Notes under the pieces: generated by a model
Told to the model about the DNA's origin: nothing
The model's database searches: none
What the model saw: the letters and a program-made list of their open reading frames with translations, nothing else
Origin: Vallitalea longa
GTDB lineage: Bacteria; Bacillota; Clostridia; Lachnospirales; Vallitaleaceae
Direction of reading: 5' to 3'
Assembly: GCF_027923465.1 (NCBI RefSeq)
Contig: NZ_BRLB01000029.1
Coordinates: 1-43,050 of the forward strand
Length of the DNA stretch: 43,050 nt
Part shown: positions 25,469-34,116 of the stretch, in pieces
How the letters are laid out: every line of letters begins with the position of its first letter
Numbering within the stretch: position 1 is the first letter of the stretch
Position numbers and translations under genes: made by a program

Positions 25469-25534
25469 TATATATGGTTGGTTTTATTACATTTTACTTT
25501 AAAAATAAGTTTACGTGAGAATAACTATATGTAC
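25469..25534. repeat. Long-hairpin repeat, copy 2 (diverged)
   Basis: Aligns without gaps to 25341-25406 with 50 of 66 bases the same by my count; 14 of the 16 differences are transitions. The arms (25469-25487 with 25515-25533) still pair on the plus strand: 12 Watson-Crick pairs, 6 G-U pairs and one G-A mismatch. On the minus strand the six G-U pairs would be A-C mismatches. Confidence 0.7.
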
Positions 25535-25614
25535 TTTTTATAAAAGTTTGAAGGATAGATAATTAATAAAATCAATTGGTTGAATTGTTTAACAAATATA
25601 TTTAGGGAAATATA

Positions 25615-25643
25615 TTGACACAAGACTGATAATAGTGTATAAT
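25615..25643 (+). promoter_or_regulatory. Consensus promoter of amtB-glnK
   Basis: TTGACA (25615-25620), 17 bases, TATAAT (25638-25643), a perfect housekeeping promoter. Transcription should start near 25650, about 180 bases before the amtB start codon. Confidence 0.85.
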
Positions 25644-25652
25644 TTGCAACAT

Positions 25653-25722
25653 GAATTCAAGGGAGGATTCTACATAGATTACTCTATATAAAATAGATAA
25701 ATGAGTGGACAATGGAGTTCAT
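25653..25722 (+). promoter_or_regulatory. Two-hairpin ANTAR-type antiterminator in the amtB leader
   Basis: P1: GAATTC (25653-25658) pairs with GGATTC (25665-25670) around the six-base loop AAGGGA. P2: GTGGAC (25705-25710) pairs with GTTCAT (25717-25722) around AATGGA. Both loops have A at position 1 and G at position 4, the signature of RNAs bound by ANTAR-domain antiterminators (EutV, NasR, AmiR type). The 3' arm of P2 is the first half of the 5' arm of the following terminator, so P2 and terminator exclude each other. The 34-base linker is A/T-rich. The ANTAR protein itself is not in the window. Confidence 0.8.
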
Positions 25723-25751
25723 GCGTCATAATGACGTATGAACTTTTTTTT
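25717..25751 (+). terminator. Leader terminator (attenuator) before amtB
   Basis: GTTCATGCGTCA (25717-25728) pairs with TGACGTATGAAC (25732-25743) with one G-T pair and a three-base loop, followed by eight T's (25744-25751). It lies between the promoter and amtB, so it must be overcome for expression. Confidence 0.9.
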
Positions 25752-25830
25752 GTATTCATATAAAATATAATGATTATTCCTTGAAATCTTTTAAACAATT
25801 TTTATATTATTATGAGAGGATTGATATATA

Positions 25831-27045
25831 ATGAGCATGACATTTATTATTAACTCAATGTGGGTTCTGATTGCTAGTGTTTTTGTTTTTCTTATGCATG
25901 CAGGTTTTGCTATGGTTGAAATTGGGTTTACCCAATCTAAGAATGCAGTTAACATTATTATGAAGAATTTTGTTACAGTTGCTATAGGAGTAATGTGTTA
26001 TTTCTTGATAGGTTATTCTATTATGTATGGTACTGATGTGGGAGGGATAATCGGTACAGATATGTTTATGTTATTAGGAAAACCTGATAAATTGAATGGT
26101 ATATCATTTGATGCATTTTTCTTTTTCCAAGCTATTTTTGCTGCTACATGTGCAACAATAGTGTCAGGAGCTATGGCGGAAAGAACTAAATTTACATCTT
26201 ATATTATTTTTTGTTTGGTAGCTACAACAATAATATATCCACTTATAGGTCATTGGATATGGGGTGGAGGATTTTTATCAGAAAGATTTGGGTTTAGGGA
26301 TTTTGCTGGGGGAACAGCTGTGCATGCTGTCGGAGGATTTTGTGCTTTGATTGGAGCTTACATGGTTGGTCCTAGAACAGGAAAATATAAGAAAAATAAA
26401 CCAGTTGCTATACCGGGACATAATATACCTCTGGGGGCTTTAGGTGTATTGATTCTTTGGTTTGGATGGTTTGGCTTTAACCCAGGAAGTACTTTGGATA
26501 TTACATCTTCCGTTACTATACATAGTGCAGTTACTACGTTGTTAAGTGCAGCAGCAGCCACATTATCAAGCTTGATATTCAGTTGTTTGAAGTATAAGAA
26601 TCCTGATGCGCCTTTAACTCTTAATGGGGCATTGGCTGGACTTGTCGGTATTACAGCAGGTGCTAATGAGGTTTCTTTTGTAGGTTCAATTATTATAGGG
26701 ATATTAAGTGGGATAATAATGATTTTAGCAGTGGAGTTTGTTGATACGAAACTAAAAATTGATGATCCGGTAGGTGCAATATCAGTACATGGGGTATGTG
26801 GAACTTTTGGTACTATTGCCATTGGAATATTTTCTACAGATGGAGGATTATTATATGGTGGAGGATTTAGTGTTTTGGGTTCGCAGATTATAGGGATATT
26901 AATCTGTGGTGTAACTTCTATAGTTTTAGCTTTCATAACATTTGGACTGATTAAGGTAACAATAGGATTGAGAGTTAGGGAACATACGGAAGTCAATGGT
27001 CTAGATAATATAGAGCATGGGATTTCGGCTTACATAAATTTATAG
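25831..27045 (+). CDS. amtB: Ammonium transporter
   Basis: A 404-residue Amt/MEP/Rh channel with about eleven membrane helices that takes up ammonium. The two pore histidines sit in TAVHAVGGF and SVHGVCGTFG, and the gate and binding segments MLHAGFAMVE-like (FLMHAGFAMVEIGF), SGAMAERTKF and LWFGWFGFNPGS are present. There is no long N-terminal signal beyond the first helix. It forms an operon with the PII gene 55 bases downstream, as usual, where PII plugs the channel when nitrogen is plentiful. Expression appears controlled by the attenuator in its leader. Confidence 0.96.
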   Translation: MSMTFIINSMWVLIASVFVFLMHAGFAMVEIGFTQSKNAVNIIMKNFVTVAIGVMCYFLIGYSIMYGTDVGGIIGTDMFMLLGKPDKLNGISFDAFFFFQAIFAATCATIVSGAMAERTKFTSYIIFCLVATTIIYPLIGHWIWGGGFLSERFGFRDFAGGTAVHAVGGFCALIGAYMVGPRTGKYKKNKPVAIPGHNIPLGALGVLILWFGWFGFNPGSTLDITSSVTIHSAVTTLLSAAAATLSSLIFSCLKYKNPDAPLTLNGALAGLVGITAGANEVSFVGSIIIGILSGIIMILAVEFVDTKLKIDDPVGAISVHGVCGTFGTIAIGIFSTDGGLLYGGGFSVLGSQIIGILICGVTSIVLAFITFGLIKVTIGLRVREHTEVNGLDNIEHGISAYINL

Positions 27046-27100
27046 TTAGAGATATAGAGAAAGATAACTATATTTATAAGTAAAAGGGAGGATTATATAT

Positions 27101-27448
27101 ATGGATAAAATGACTAAGATCGAGATAATTACCAGAACATCAAAACTTGAAGAGTTAAAAGACGCTCTTCATGATATAGGTATAACAGGTATGACGGTAA
27201 CACAGGTTCTAGGATGTGGTATGCAAAAGGGGATAACTGAAACATATAGAGGGGTACCACTGACTATTAACCTACTGCCGAAAGTAAAAGTAGAGATGGT
27301 TGTTTGCGAAGTACCGGTTGATGATGTCATTGCAACGGCAAAGAAAGTATTGAAAACAGGACAGATTGGAGACGGAAAAATATTTTTATATCCTGTTGAA
27401 AATGTAATTAAAATCAGAACTGGGGAAGAAGGAGTTAGGGCATTATAA
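27101..27448 (+). CDS. glnK: Nitrogen regulatory protein PII (GlnK-like)
   Basis: A 115-residue PII protein, a trimeric sensor of 2-oxoglutarate and ATP/ADP that regulates AmtB. Family marks are KIEIITRTSKLEELKDAL, the LGCGMQKG start of the T-loop, LPKVKVEMVV after it and the nucleotide-binding GQIGDGKIFLYPVENVIKIRTGE. In the T-loop the usual RGAEY is RGVPL, so the tyrosine that is uridylylated in E. coli (Tyr51) is a leucine here; control by uridylylation is therefore unlikely. GGGAGG precedes the ATG. Named by its link to amtB. Confidence 0.92.
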   Translation: MDKMTKIEIITRTSKLEELKDALHDIGITGMTVTQVLGCGMQKGITETYRGVPLTINLLPKVKVEMVVCEVPVDDVIATAKKVLKTGQIGDGKIFLYPVENVIKIRTGEEGVRAL

Positions 27449-27481
27449 TAAAAAAAATAAAGAATTAGGTGGGTTATTATA

Positions 27482-27561
27482 GAGGGGCTTACTACGTAAT
27501 ACATTTTGTTTATTATTATGGTATTCATTGTAAATAAAAATGTATTATGAGATAGTCCCTC
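27482..27561. terminator. Imperfect hairpin between convergent genes
   Basis: GAGGGGCT (27482-27489) pairs with AGTCCCTC, and after a mismatched section TAATACATTTT pairs with AAAATGTATTA; an A/T-rich loop closes it. It ends just before the stop codon of the deacylase gene and follows glnK, so a bidirectional terminator is likely, although T-runs are poor. Confidence 0.55.
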
Positions 27562-27571
27562 AACATATAGA

Positions 27572-29185
27572 TTAAATAGTAGTATGGGCATATTCTGATA
27601 ATAAAAGTTTTCCGTTTTTGTTATCTAATACTTTACCATTTTCTAGGGATGTAATACCATTTACTATTACATAATCTATGCCTTCACAATTTTGTCTTGG
27701 ATTTTCGTATGTTGCTTTGTCTTTGATTTTATTTATATCAAATATAACAATATCAGCCTGATAACCTTCTCTTAACAAGCCTCTATCGTTTAGATTAATT
27801 CTTTTAGCTGGTAAATATGTACATTTCTGAACTGCTTTTTCTATCGTTAATATAGGTTCTTCTCTGACATATTTGGAAAATAGTCTAGGGTAAGTACCAT
27901 ATAATCTAGGGTGGGGATTACCTTCGTTTAGATATATGGAATCTGATATTATAAATGAGTAATCTAAGCTTATTATTTTTTTAACATCTTCTTCACTCAT
28001 ATGGAAGAATACCATAGAAACTTTACCATTTTCTTCTATTAATAAGTTAATGGCACATTCGTCTGGTTCTTCACCACGTATTTTTGCAATTTCTTCTATA
28101 CTTTTTCCAATACAGTATTTATTTTTTGGGGTATTAACGTCAACAATTACTACTGAATTCCATCCAGTAGAATATACAAGATTATCCCAATCAGATGTAT
28201 CTTTTGCTAATTCGTCTTTAATTTTATTTCGTGTAATAGTGTTTTTTAAGCGGTTTAGAAATTGGTCTACACCACCTTCGACAGCCCACGGAGGCATTAC
28301 ACTGCTAAGCGTTGTGGAACCAGCAGTATAAGGATATACATCACAGGTAACATCTTGACCTTTACTTCTAGCTGTTTCAATAAGATCAATTGCTTCATCA
28401 ATCGCTGTACCCCAATTGTTTTTCCCTGCACATTTGAAATGACTTATATTAACGGGAACGCCGGTTTTTTTACCTATTTCTATTATTTCTTTTACTGAAG
28501 ATACTAGACTGTTACCTTCACCTCTAATATGAGCAGTTACAACTGTATTATAATTTTTTAAGCAAGATATAATATTGACAAGTTCATCGGTAGTATGAAG
28601 AGTATCTGGCATATACATTAATCCAAGTGATAAACCTAAGGCACCGGAATTAATTGCTTCTAATAAAGAACTTCTCATTTTTTTAATGTCTTCTTTAGTT
28701 AGGTTTTCTTTATCAAATCCTTTTAAAGCTATCCTTAATGATGAATTACCGACTAAACCTCCGATATTATGCATATATTTTTTGTTTTTTAACATATCAA
28801 TATATTCATCGTAACTATTCCATGTAAAAGGTATATCGAATGTTCCTAAAAAAGGGGAACTATATTCGTTTAGTAAATTTAATGTTTTATTGTTAATAGG
28901 GGCAATGGAAAAGCCACAATTTCCATATATCTCTGTAGTTACTCCTTGTTGGATTTTTATATCACATAGGTTACAGCTTGCAGCACGTAAATCAGAGTGG
29001 CTGTGTATATCTATAAATCCAGGGGACACAATTTTGTTTTCTGCATCTATAATTTTTTTGGACTGAGCATCTATGGAGTCTTGAATTTTGACTATTTTGC
29101 CATCTTTTACTGCTATATCTCCAGTGAATTTCTTGTTTCCTGTTCCATCTACTATAGTACCGTGTTTTATTAATATATCGTACAA
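27572..29185 (-). CDS. N-acyl-D-amino-acid deacylase family protein
   Basis: A 537-residue amidohydrolase of the D-aminoacylase group, which releases D-amino acids from their N-acyl forms. Metal-site and active-site marks: GFIDIHSHSDL near residue 58 (HxH), the IYGNCGFS cysteine loop, TAHIRGEG and ISHFKCAG histidines, and the SDSIYL aspartate. The C-terminus completes the beta-sandwich domain (GYQADIVIFDINKIKD). Its start codon abuts the upstream gene stop, so it is coupled to the PLP enzyme. Exact acyl group and amino acid are not readable from sequence. Confidence 0.9.
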   Translation of the reverse strand: MYDILIKHGTIVDGTGNKKFTGDIAVKDGKIVKIQDSIDAQSKKIIDAENKIVSPGFIDIHSHSDLRAASCNLCDIKIQQGVTTEIYGNCGFSIAPINNKTLNLLNEYSSPFLGTFDIPFTWNSYDEYIDMLKNKKYMHNIGGLVGNSSLRIALKGFDKENLTKEDIKKMRSSLLEAINSGALGLSLGLMYMPDTLHTTDELVNIISCLKNYNTVVTAHIRGEGNSLVSSVKEIIEIGKKTGVPVNISHFKCAGKNNWGTAIDEAIDLIETARSKGQDVTCDVYPYTAGSTTLSSVMPPWAVEGGVDQFLNRLKNTITRNKIKDELAKDTSDWDNLVYSTGWNSVVIVDVNTPKNKYCIGKSIEEIAKIRGEEPDECAINLLIEENGKVSMVFFHMSEEDVKKIISLDYSFIISDSIYLNEGNPHPRLYGTYPRLFSKYVREEPILTIEKAVQKCTYLPAKRINLNDRGLLREGYQADIVIFDINKIKDKATYENPRQNCEGIDYVIVNGITSLENGKVLDNKNGKLLLSEYAHTTI

Positions 29186-30283
29186 CTAGTACACCATCCC
29201 TCTTGCTGAAACCATTTTTTTATCAATAATATTATTGTTACTGACAAAGGCTAATTCATTATGAAGATTAATGGTTGTACATACGTGGTTAGGGATAATT
29301 GAAATAGTATCTCCTATAGATAGTTCACCGTTATCGTTATCTATTAATATCGTTCCATGTTCTTCAGACAGTCCAGATAAAGTTATATTGTCATAACCGA
29401 CTACTTTTCCATATCCTTTTAGAAAATATGGGAATTTATCCATAGATGCATCAGTGGAGAATGTTTTGTTTCCACCGTCAATAATAGCTTTACCAAATTT
29501 TTGCTTGCTTACTATAGTTGACAATACTCTTGCTGCGCAATCTTTTTCTTCGCAGACATTAAGGTTAACAAGCATTTGATCATTAAATACATAAGTGCCA
29601 GGTCTTACTTCTGTAACACCTTCTACCATACATGCATATTTTGCAGTAGGTGTTGAGCCAACACTAATATCTTTTATATCAAAACCTTTTTTTCTGAGTC
29701 TATTTGCTAAATCTACCATCATGTTGGATTCTTCATATCCAGCGTTCTTAGCATCTCTAGTAACTTCGCCATTATAGATTAGACCTTTGAATGTGAATAT
29801 ACCAGTAATATTTATATTAGAAAAACCTGCTATATTATCAAAAAATGATTCAACTTTTTGATATTCTACACCAGACCTACCCATTCCAGTATCAATTTCT
29901 ACTCTTAGTTCAAGAATTTGATTATCTTCTTTTGCGTATTTATCAAGTTGTTTTATTGCATATATACTTTCAGTACCAACGATTAGTCTAATTTTTTTAT
30001 TTAACTTAAGTAGTCTTTTGATTTTATCTTCACCAATAATTGGATAAGCAATAAATATATCATCAATACCAGCATCAGCCATTACTTCTGCTTCTCCTAT
30101 TTTTGCGACAGATATTCCAACTGCACCAGCTTCGATTTGCATTTTTGCTATATCTGGTATTTTATGAGTTTTTATATGAGGACGTAATGAGCAAGAGTTA
30201 TTGGAAACTAACTCTTGCATCTTATGTATGTTATTTTTCATTATGTCATAATCTATGATTACTTTAGGAGTATCTATTTTCAT
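29186..30283 (-). CDS. D-threonine aldolase/D-serine dehydratase-like PLP enzyme
   Basis: A 365-residue fold-type III PLP enzyme (alanine racemase N-terminal fold). The cofactor lysine is in LRPHIKTHKIPDIAKMQ (about residue 40), ELRVEIDTGMGRSGV forms a barrel strand, and the C-terminal domain has the metal-binding HG-x(n)-NHVCTTINL pattern (EEHGTILIDN, IPNHVCTT) of D-threonine aldolases and eukaryotic-type D-serine dehydratases. Between RidA and the D-aminoacylase, a D-hydroxyamino-acid lyase or dehydratase is most likely. Which of the two reactions it performs cannot be settled by eye. Confidence 0.87.
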   Translation of the reverse strand: MKIDTPKVIIDYDIMKNNIHKMQELVSNNSCSLRPHIKTHKIPDIAKMQIEAGAVGISVAKIGEAEVMADAGIDDIFIAYPIIGEDKIKRLLKLNKKIRLIVGTESIYAIKQLDKYAKEDNQILELRVEIDTGMGRSGVEYQKVESFFDNIAGFSNINITGIFTFKGLIYNGEVTRDAKNAGYEESNMMVDLANRLRKKGFDIKDISVGSTPTAKYACMVEGVTEVRPGTYVFNDQMLVNLNVCEEKDCAARVLSTIVSKQKFGKAIIDGGNKTFSTDASMDKFPYFLKGYGKVVGYDNITLSGLSEEHGTILIDNDNGELSIGDTISIIPNHVCTTINLHNELAFVSNNNIIDKKMVSARGMVY

Positions 30284-30298
30284 TTTTCATACCTCCGA

Positions 30299-30760
30299 TT
30301 ATTCTTCTATTTCAAAGATTCCTTCTATTTCAACTGCAAGTCCACCAGGTAGTTCGTTTGTTCCAATAGCAGAGCGAGCATGTTGACCTTTATCCCCAAA
30401 TACATCTACAAGGAACTGTGATGCACCATTCATAACTTGTGGCTGATCAGCAAAACCTTCAGCACTAGCTACAAAACCTAAAATTTTAACTACATTCTTA
30501 ATTTTATTCAAGTCACCAGTGTAAGCATGTAGACAACTTAACATATTTAAACATGCTCCTTTTGCAGCTTCTTTACCTTGTTCAATAGTTAAATCTTTTC
30601 CTACTTTTCCTGCAATTGTAGGAATTCCATCTTTAGTTGCACCTTGTCCTGCTGTAAATAATAAGTTACCTACTCTTTTAACTGGTGTGTATACTCCTCC
30701 AAGTGGTGGAGCTTTAGGTAATTCAATGTTCATTTTCTTTAGATTTTCATATACGTTCAT
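30299..30760 (-). CDS. RidA family protein (reactive imine/enamine deaminase-like)
   Basis: A 153-residue YjgF/YER057c/UK114 family protein. RidA proteins hydrolyse enamine/imine products of PLP dehydratases, such as 2-aminoacrylate from serine. The sequence has FTAGQGATKDG, and the substrate-carboxylate arginine is in ARSAIGTNELPGGLAVEIEGI. At 153 residues it is of the longer subgroup. Its place in front of a D-serine-dehydratase-like enzyme gives it an obvious substrate source. GGAGG-containing site precedes the ATG. Confidence 0.92.
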   Translation of the reverse strand: MNVYENLKKMNIELPKAPPLGGVYTPVKRVGNLLFTAGQGATKDGIPTIAGKVGKDLTIEQGKEAAKGACLNMLSCLHAYTGDLNKIKNVVKILGFVASAEGFADQPQVMNGASQFLVDVFGDKGQHARSAIGTNELPGGLAVEIEGIFEIEE

Positions 30761-30803
30761 AATTTTTTCCTCCTGTGTTTAATTTATTTGTTTGTTTATA
30801 TGT

Positions 30804-33263
30804 TTACATATATGTATTATATAAACTTCTAATTACTAATTCTTTTTTCATAGTATTAATGTTTATATCTATGTCCTCTTTTGATATTGTAATAATTTTT
30901 TCCCTGTTAGGAATTAGATCAAAATAATTATCACTAAGAACAACGTCAGTATTTATAAAATCAACTTCTACATATTTTGCGAATGCATTAGTAGTAAATG
31001 TTAAATTATATTCTTCATTAGTTTCAGTTATGTCAACTTTGATTTGTGGGTCTTTCATATTAAAATGTTTATATTTTGTGAATAAGATAGTTCCGTATTT
31101 TTCTACTTTCCCATCAGTAACTAATTCATAATAAAGATAAGTATTTCTCTCTTTATCTTTGGTATCAATATATTTTTCAAAATCCATTTCACATATCTTT
31201 TGAGCTGATAATGAATCAACATTTACATTAAAGCTGTCAGATACTACGATTTTATCATTGGAGTATAAGGAGTAATTTACTTTTCCTACATAACTTTCTA
31301 ATCTGTCATTAGTTATATGCAATGAAACTTTGAATCCTTCTTCACATGCTGATAGTAGAACAGGTGAGTAGAAATTTTTGCTAAAATAATGTAATGCTTT
31401 CCATCTACCATAATAATCTACGCTTGACCATGAGGCTACAGGCCAGCAGTCATTTAATTGCCAATAAATAGAACCCATGCACCTGCCTCTATTTCTTCTC
31501 CAATGTTCTACACCATATTTGATACCTTCAGCTTGAATTATCTGAGAAGCATATAAGAGTGAATCTAAATCTTTTGGATACTTATAATTTTCAGCTATAT
31601 AATGTAATATTTTAGCATTACATCCATTATTCTTTTGATGTGATTCCATTACATATGAGAAGATGTTTCTGTCTTCTTCTTCGGTAAAAGTCTTAACAGT
31701 TTTCATTGAAGGGAAAGACTGTAAGCCAAATTCAGACATAAATCTTGGGTAAGTGTCTCTATAAGCCGTAAAAGGTTTCGTGTAATGCCATACATCCCAA
31801 TAATGCATATCTCCAACTTTTTCGCTGTTAGCATCTTCTGGTTCTAATCCAGAAGATGGTGAAGAACTCCAATAAAATGTATTGCTATCAGTTTCTTTCG
31901 TAATTTCAGGCAACATAATAGCAAATTGCTTAATATAATCTACTCTTAGTTTTGGAGGAACATTATCAAACCAATCTTTACCAGACCAACCCCATTCAAT
32001 TTCGTTATTTCCGCACCATAATCCTAGACAAGCATGGTGTCTGATTCTTTTAATATTTTGTATTGTTTCTTCTTTGATATTCTCTTCGAATTCTTTATGC
32101 ATACTATAAGTCATACATGCATACATAAGGTCATGCCATACAATAATTCCTAATTCATCACATAAATCAAAAAAGTAATCATTGGGATAAATTCCTCCGC
32201 CCCATACTCTTATACAGTTATGATTTGCTCTAACACAATCTTTAAGTAATTTTTTAGTGCGTTCTTTGTTACATCTACCTAGGATATTGTCTTCAGGAAT
32301 ATAATTAGCACCCATTGCAAATATAGATACTCCATTAACTGTGATAGCAAATTCTTTACCGTATTCATCAGGTTTTTCACTAACAGTAATTGTTCTAAGT
32401 CCAATTCTTAGTCTTTTTGAATCTAGTATTTGTTTATTATTTTCTAAATGAATTTCTACTGAGTATAAAGGTTGCTTTCCATATCCTGTTGGCCACCATA
32501 TTTTAGGGTCATCAATATTCAAAGTTAATTTTTCATACTCATTGTTTGATAATACTGTATCACTTGCAATAATTTTGTCTTGGTATTTTATATTAACTTT
32601 TATTGTAGAAGATGTTTTGATTTGCTTCTTTTTAACATTTATATTTACACTTACTATGTTATCTTTGTGGTCTTGAGTAATAAAGACATCATCAATACAG
32701 CCTTTGCTATATGTTTTTATGAATATATCTCGCCAAATACCCATGTCAGGTAATTGAGGACCCCAATCCCATCCAAACATACAATGAGCTTTTCTTAGAT
32801 ATGATATCCCAGGTAAAGAACCATGAGGTGTCCTAGAGATTTCCATTTCTGCGTGTTTTGCTTCGGTATATTTAAGAGGAGAATGAATATATATTCTAAT
32901 AGTATTACTACCTTTATTAATATATTCTTTTATATCAATTTCATATGTACAATGCATATTAATAGTTTGCTTTACAAGCTTGTCATTAATATATATATCT
33001 GCAATTGTATCAATGCCATTACAACATAATAAGATGTTTTCTTCTTTCAGGATTTCATTACTAATATTAAATTCTCTTGTGTATTCATAATCGTTGTAAG
33101 ATAAATCTCGTATTTTATATTCATTATCTCTGTAAAAAGGATCATCAATTTTACCGTTGTTAAGAAGATCAAGGTATACAGAGCCTGGAACTACTGCATT
33201 TAACCAAGTATTTTCATGTGATTCTTTCATTTTCCAGTTACCGTTAAGTGTTATAATTTCCAT
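30804..33263 (-). CDS. Beta-mannosidase, GH2 family
   Basis: An 819-residue glycoside hydrolase of family 2 with the beta-mannosidase layout: N-terminal jelly-roll domain (1-180, GSVYLDLLNNGKIDDPFYRDNE), immunoglobulin-like domain, TIM barrel and C-terminal beta domains. The acid/base glutamate is in CGNNEIEWGW (about residue 420), the nucleophile in SEFGLQSFPS (about 510), and FGWDWGPQLPDMGIWRDI is typical of beta-mannosidases. It has no signal peptide, so it acts in the cytoplasm on oligosaccharides brought in by the ABC importer encoded just upstream. Other beta-linked sugars are less likely. Confidence 0.93.
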   Translation of the reverse strand: MEIITLNGNWKMKESHENTWLNAVVPGSVYLDLLNNGKIDDPFYRDNEYKIRDLSYNDYEYTREFNISNEILKEENILLCCNGIDTIADIYINDKLVKQTINMHCTYEIDIKEYINKGSNTIRIYIHSPLKYTEAKHAEMEISRTPHGSLPGISYLRKAHCMFGWDWGPQLPDMGIWRDIFIKTYSKGCIDDVFITQDHKDNIVSVNINVKKKQIKTSSTIKVNIKYQDKIIASDTVLSNNEYEKLTLNIDDPKIWWPTGYGKQPLYSVEIHLENNKQILDSKRLRIGLRTITVSEKPDEYGKEFAITVNGVSIFAMGANYIPEDNILGRCNKERTKKLLKDCVRANHNCIRVWGGGIYPNDYFFDLCDELGIIVWHDLMYACMTYSMHKEFEENIKEETIQNIKRIRHHACLGLWCGNNEIEWGWSGKDWFDNVPPKLRVDYIKQFAIMLPEITKETDSNTFYWSSSPSSGLEPEDANSEKVGDMHYWDVWHYTKPFTAYRDTYPRFMSEFGLQSFPSMKTVKTFTEEEDRNIFSYVMESHQKNNGCNAKILHYIAENYKYPKDLDSLLYASQIIQAEGIKYGVEHWRRNRGRCMGSIYWQLNDCWPVASWSSVDYYGRWKALHYFSKNFYSPVLLSACEEGFKVSLHITNDRLESYVGKVNYSLYSNDKIVVSDSFNVNVDSLSAQKICEMDFEKYIDTKDKERNTYLYYELVTDGKVEKYGTILFTKYKHFNMKDPQIKVDITETNEEYNLTFTTNAFAKYVEVDFINTDVVLSDNYFDLIPNREKIITISKEDIDININTMKKELVIRSLYNTYM

Positions 33264-33282
33264 AATTAAATCTCCCTTACTA

Positions 33283-34116
33283 TTATCCTTTTACTGCTCC
33301 AGCAGTCATACCTTGTACTACTTTTTTGTTAAAGATTAAGTATATTAGAATTACAGGTAATACTGCAATTACCAATGCTGCCATTAATTGCGTATAATTA
33401 GTTGAAAATGCTCCGCTAAAGTTAGCAAGTCCTACTGGAATGGTTTTGAATTTATCATCTCTTATTAATGTTAGTGCAAAAGGAAACTCATTCCAAGAAG
33501 ATAGAAAACTAAGTATAACAACTGTCGACATAACAGGTTTACATAGTGGTAATATAATTCTAAACATAATACCGAATATATTGAGTCCATCTAATGATGC
33601 AGCTTCATCCATTTCTCCTGGAACTGATACAATAAAACTTTCGAATAGAAATATAGAAATCGGAAGTCCAAATGCTACATAAGGTAAAATAAGAGTTAAT
33701 CTATTGTTTAACATTCCTAAGTTCTTAAATTGTATAAAAATTGGAATAAGCAAACTATGAACTGGGATTAGCATACCAGCTAAAAATAATGTATAAACAA
33801 AACCTCTTCCTCTGAATTTGAATCTTGATAGACAATATCCAGTCATAAAACCTATTATTACTACTAGAGTTACTGTTATCATACTATTAAAAACACTGTT
33901 TAAAAAGAATTTATCTAGATGACTAGTTTTTATTGCTTCTATGTAATTTGTAAAGTTTAAATTAGAAGGTAATGATACTATATTCAAATTAAATTCTTTT
34001 TGTGTTTTCAATGAAGAATAGAAAATCCAAAGTACAGGAAAAACACATGATATTGTATATATAATGACTACTAGATTGGCTAGTGCTGCTAATATTTTTT
34101 TCGATGGTTTAGTCAT
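33283..34116 (-). CDS. Carbohydrate ABC transporter permease (MalG-like)
   Basis: A 277-residue inner-membrane subunit of a CUT1-family sugar importer with six membrane helices and the EAA loop that contacts the ATPase (EAASLDGLNIFGIMFRIILPLCKP). It overlaps the other permease gene by eight bases. No ATPase gene is in the operon, so a shared MsmK-type ATPase from elsewhere must serve it, which is common in Firmicutes. Confidence 0.95.
   Translation of the reverse strand: MTKPSKKILAALANLVVIIYTISCVFPVLWIFYSSLKTQKEFNLNIVSLPSNLNFTNYIEAIKTSHLDKFFLNSVFNSMITVTLVVIIGFMTGYCLSRFKFRGRGFVYTLFLAGMLIPVHSLLIPIFIQFKNLGMLNNRLTLILPYVAFGLPISIFLFESFIVSVPGEMDEAASLDGLNIFGIMFRIILPLCKPVMSTVVILSFLSSWNEFPFALTLIRDDKFKTIPVGLANFSGAFSTNYTQLMAALVIAVLPVILIYLIFNKKVVQGMTAGAVKG

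Noticed and set aside
26358-26996. 212-codon open frame on the minus strand opposite amtB
   Set aside because: It is a shadow of the strongly biased amtB coding frame, has no ribosome binding site and a low-complexity Pro/Ile/Thr composition.
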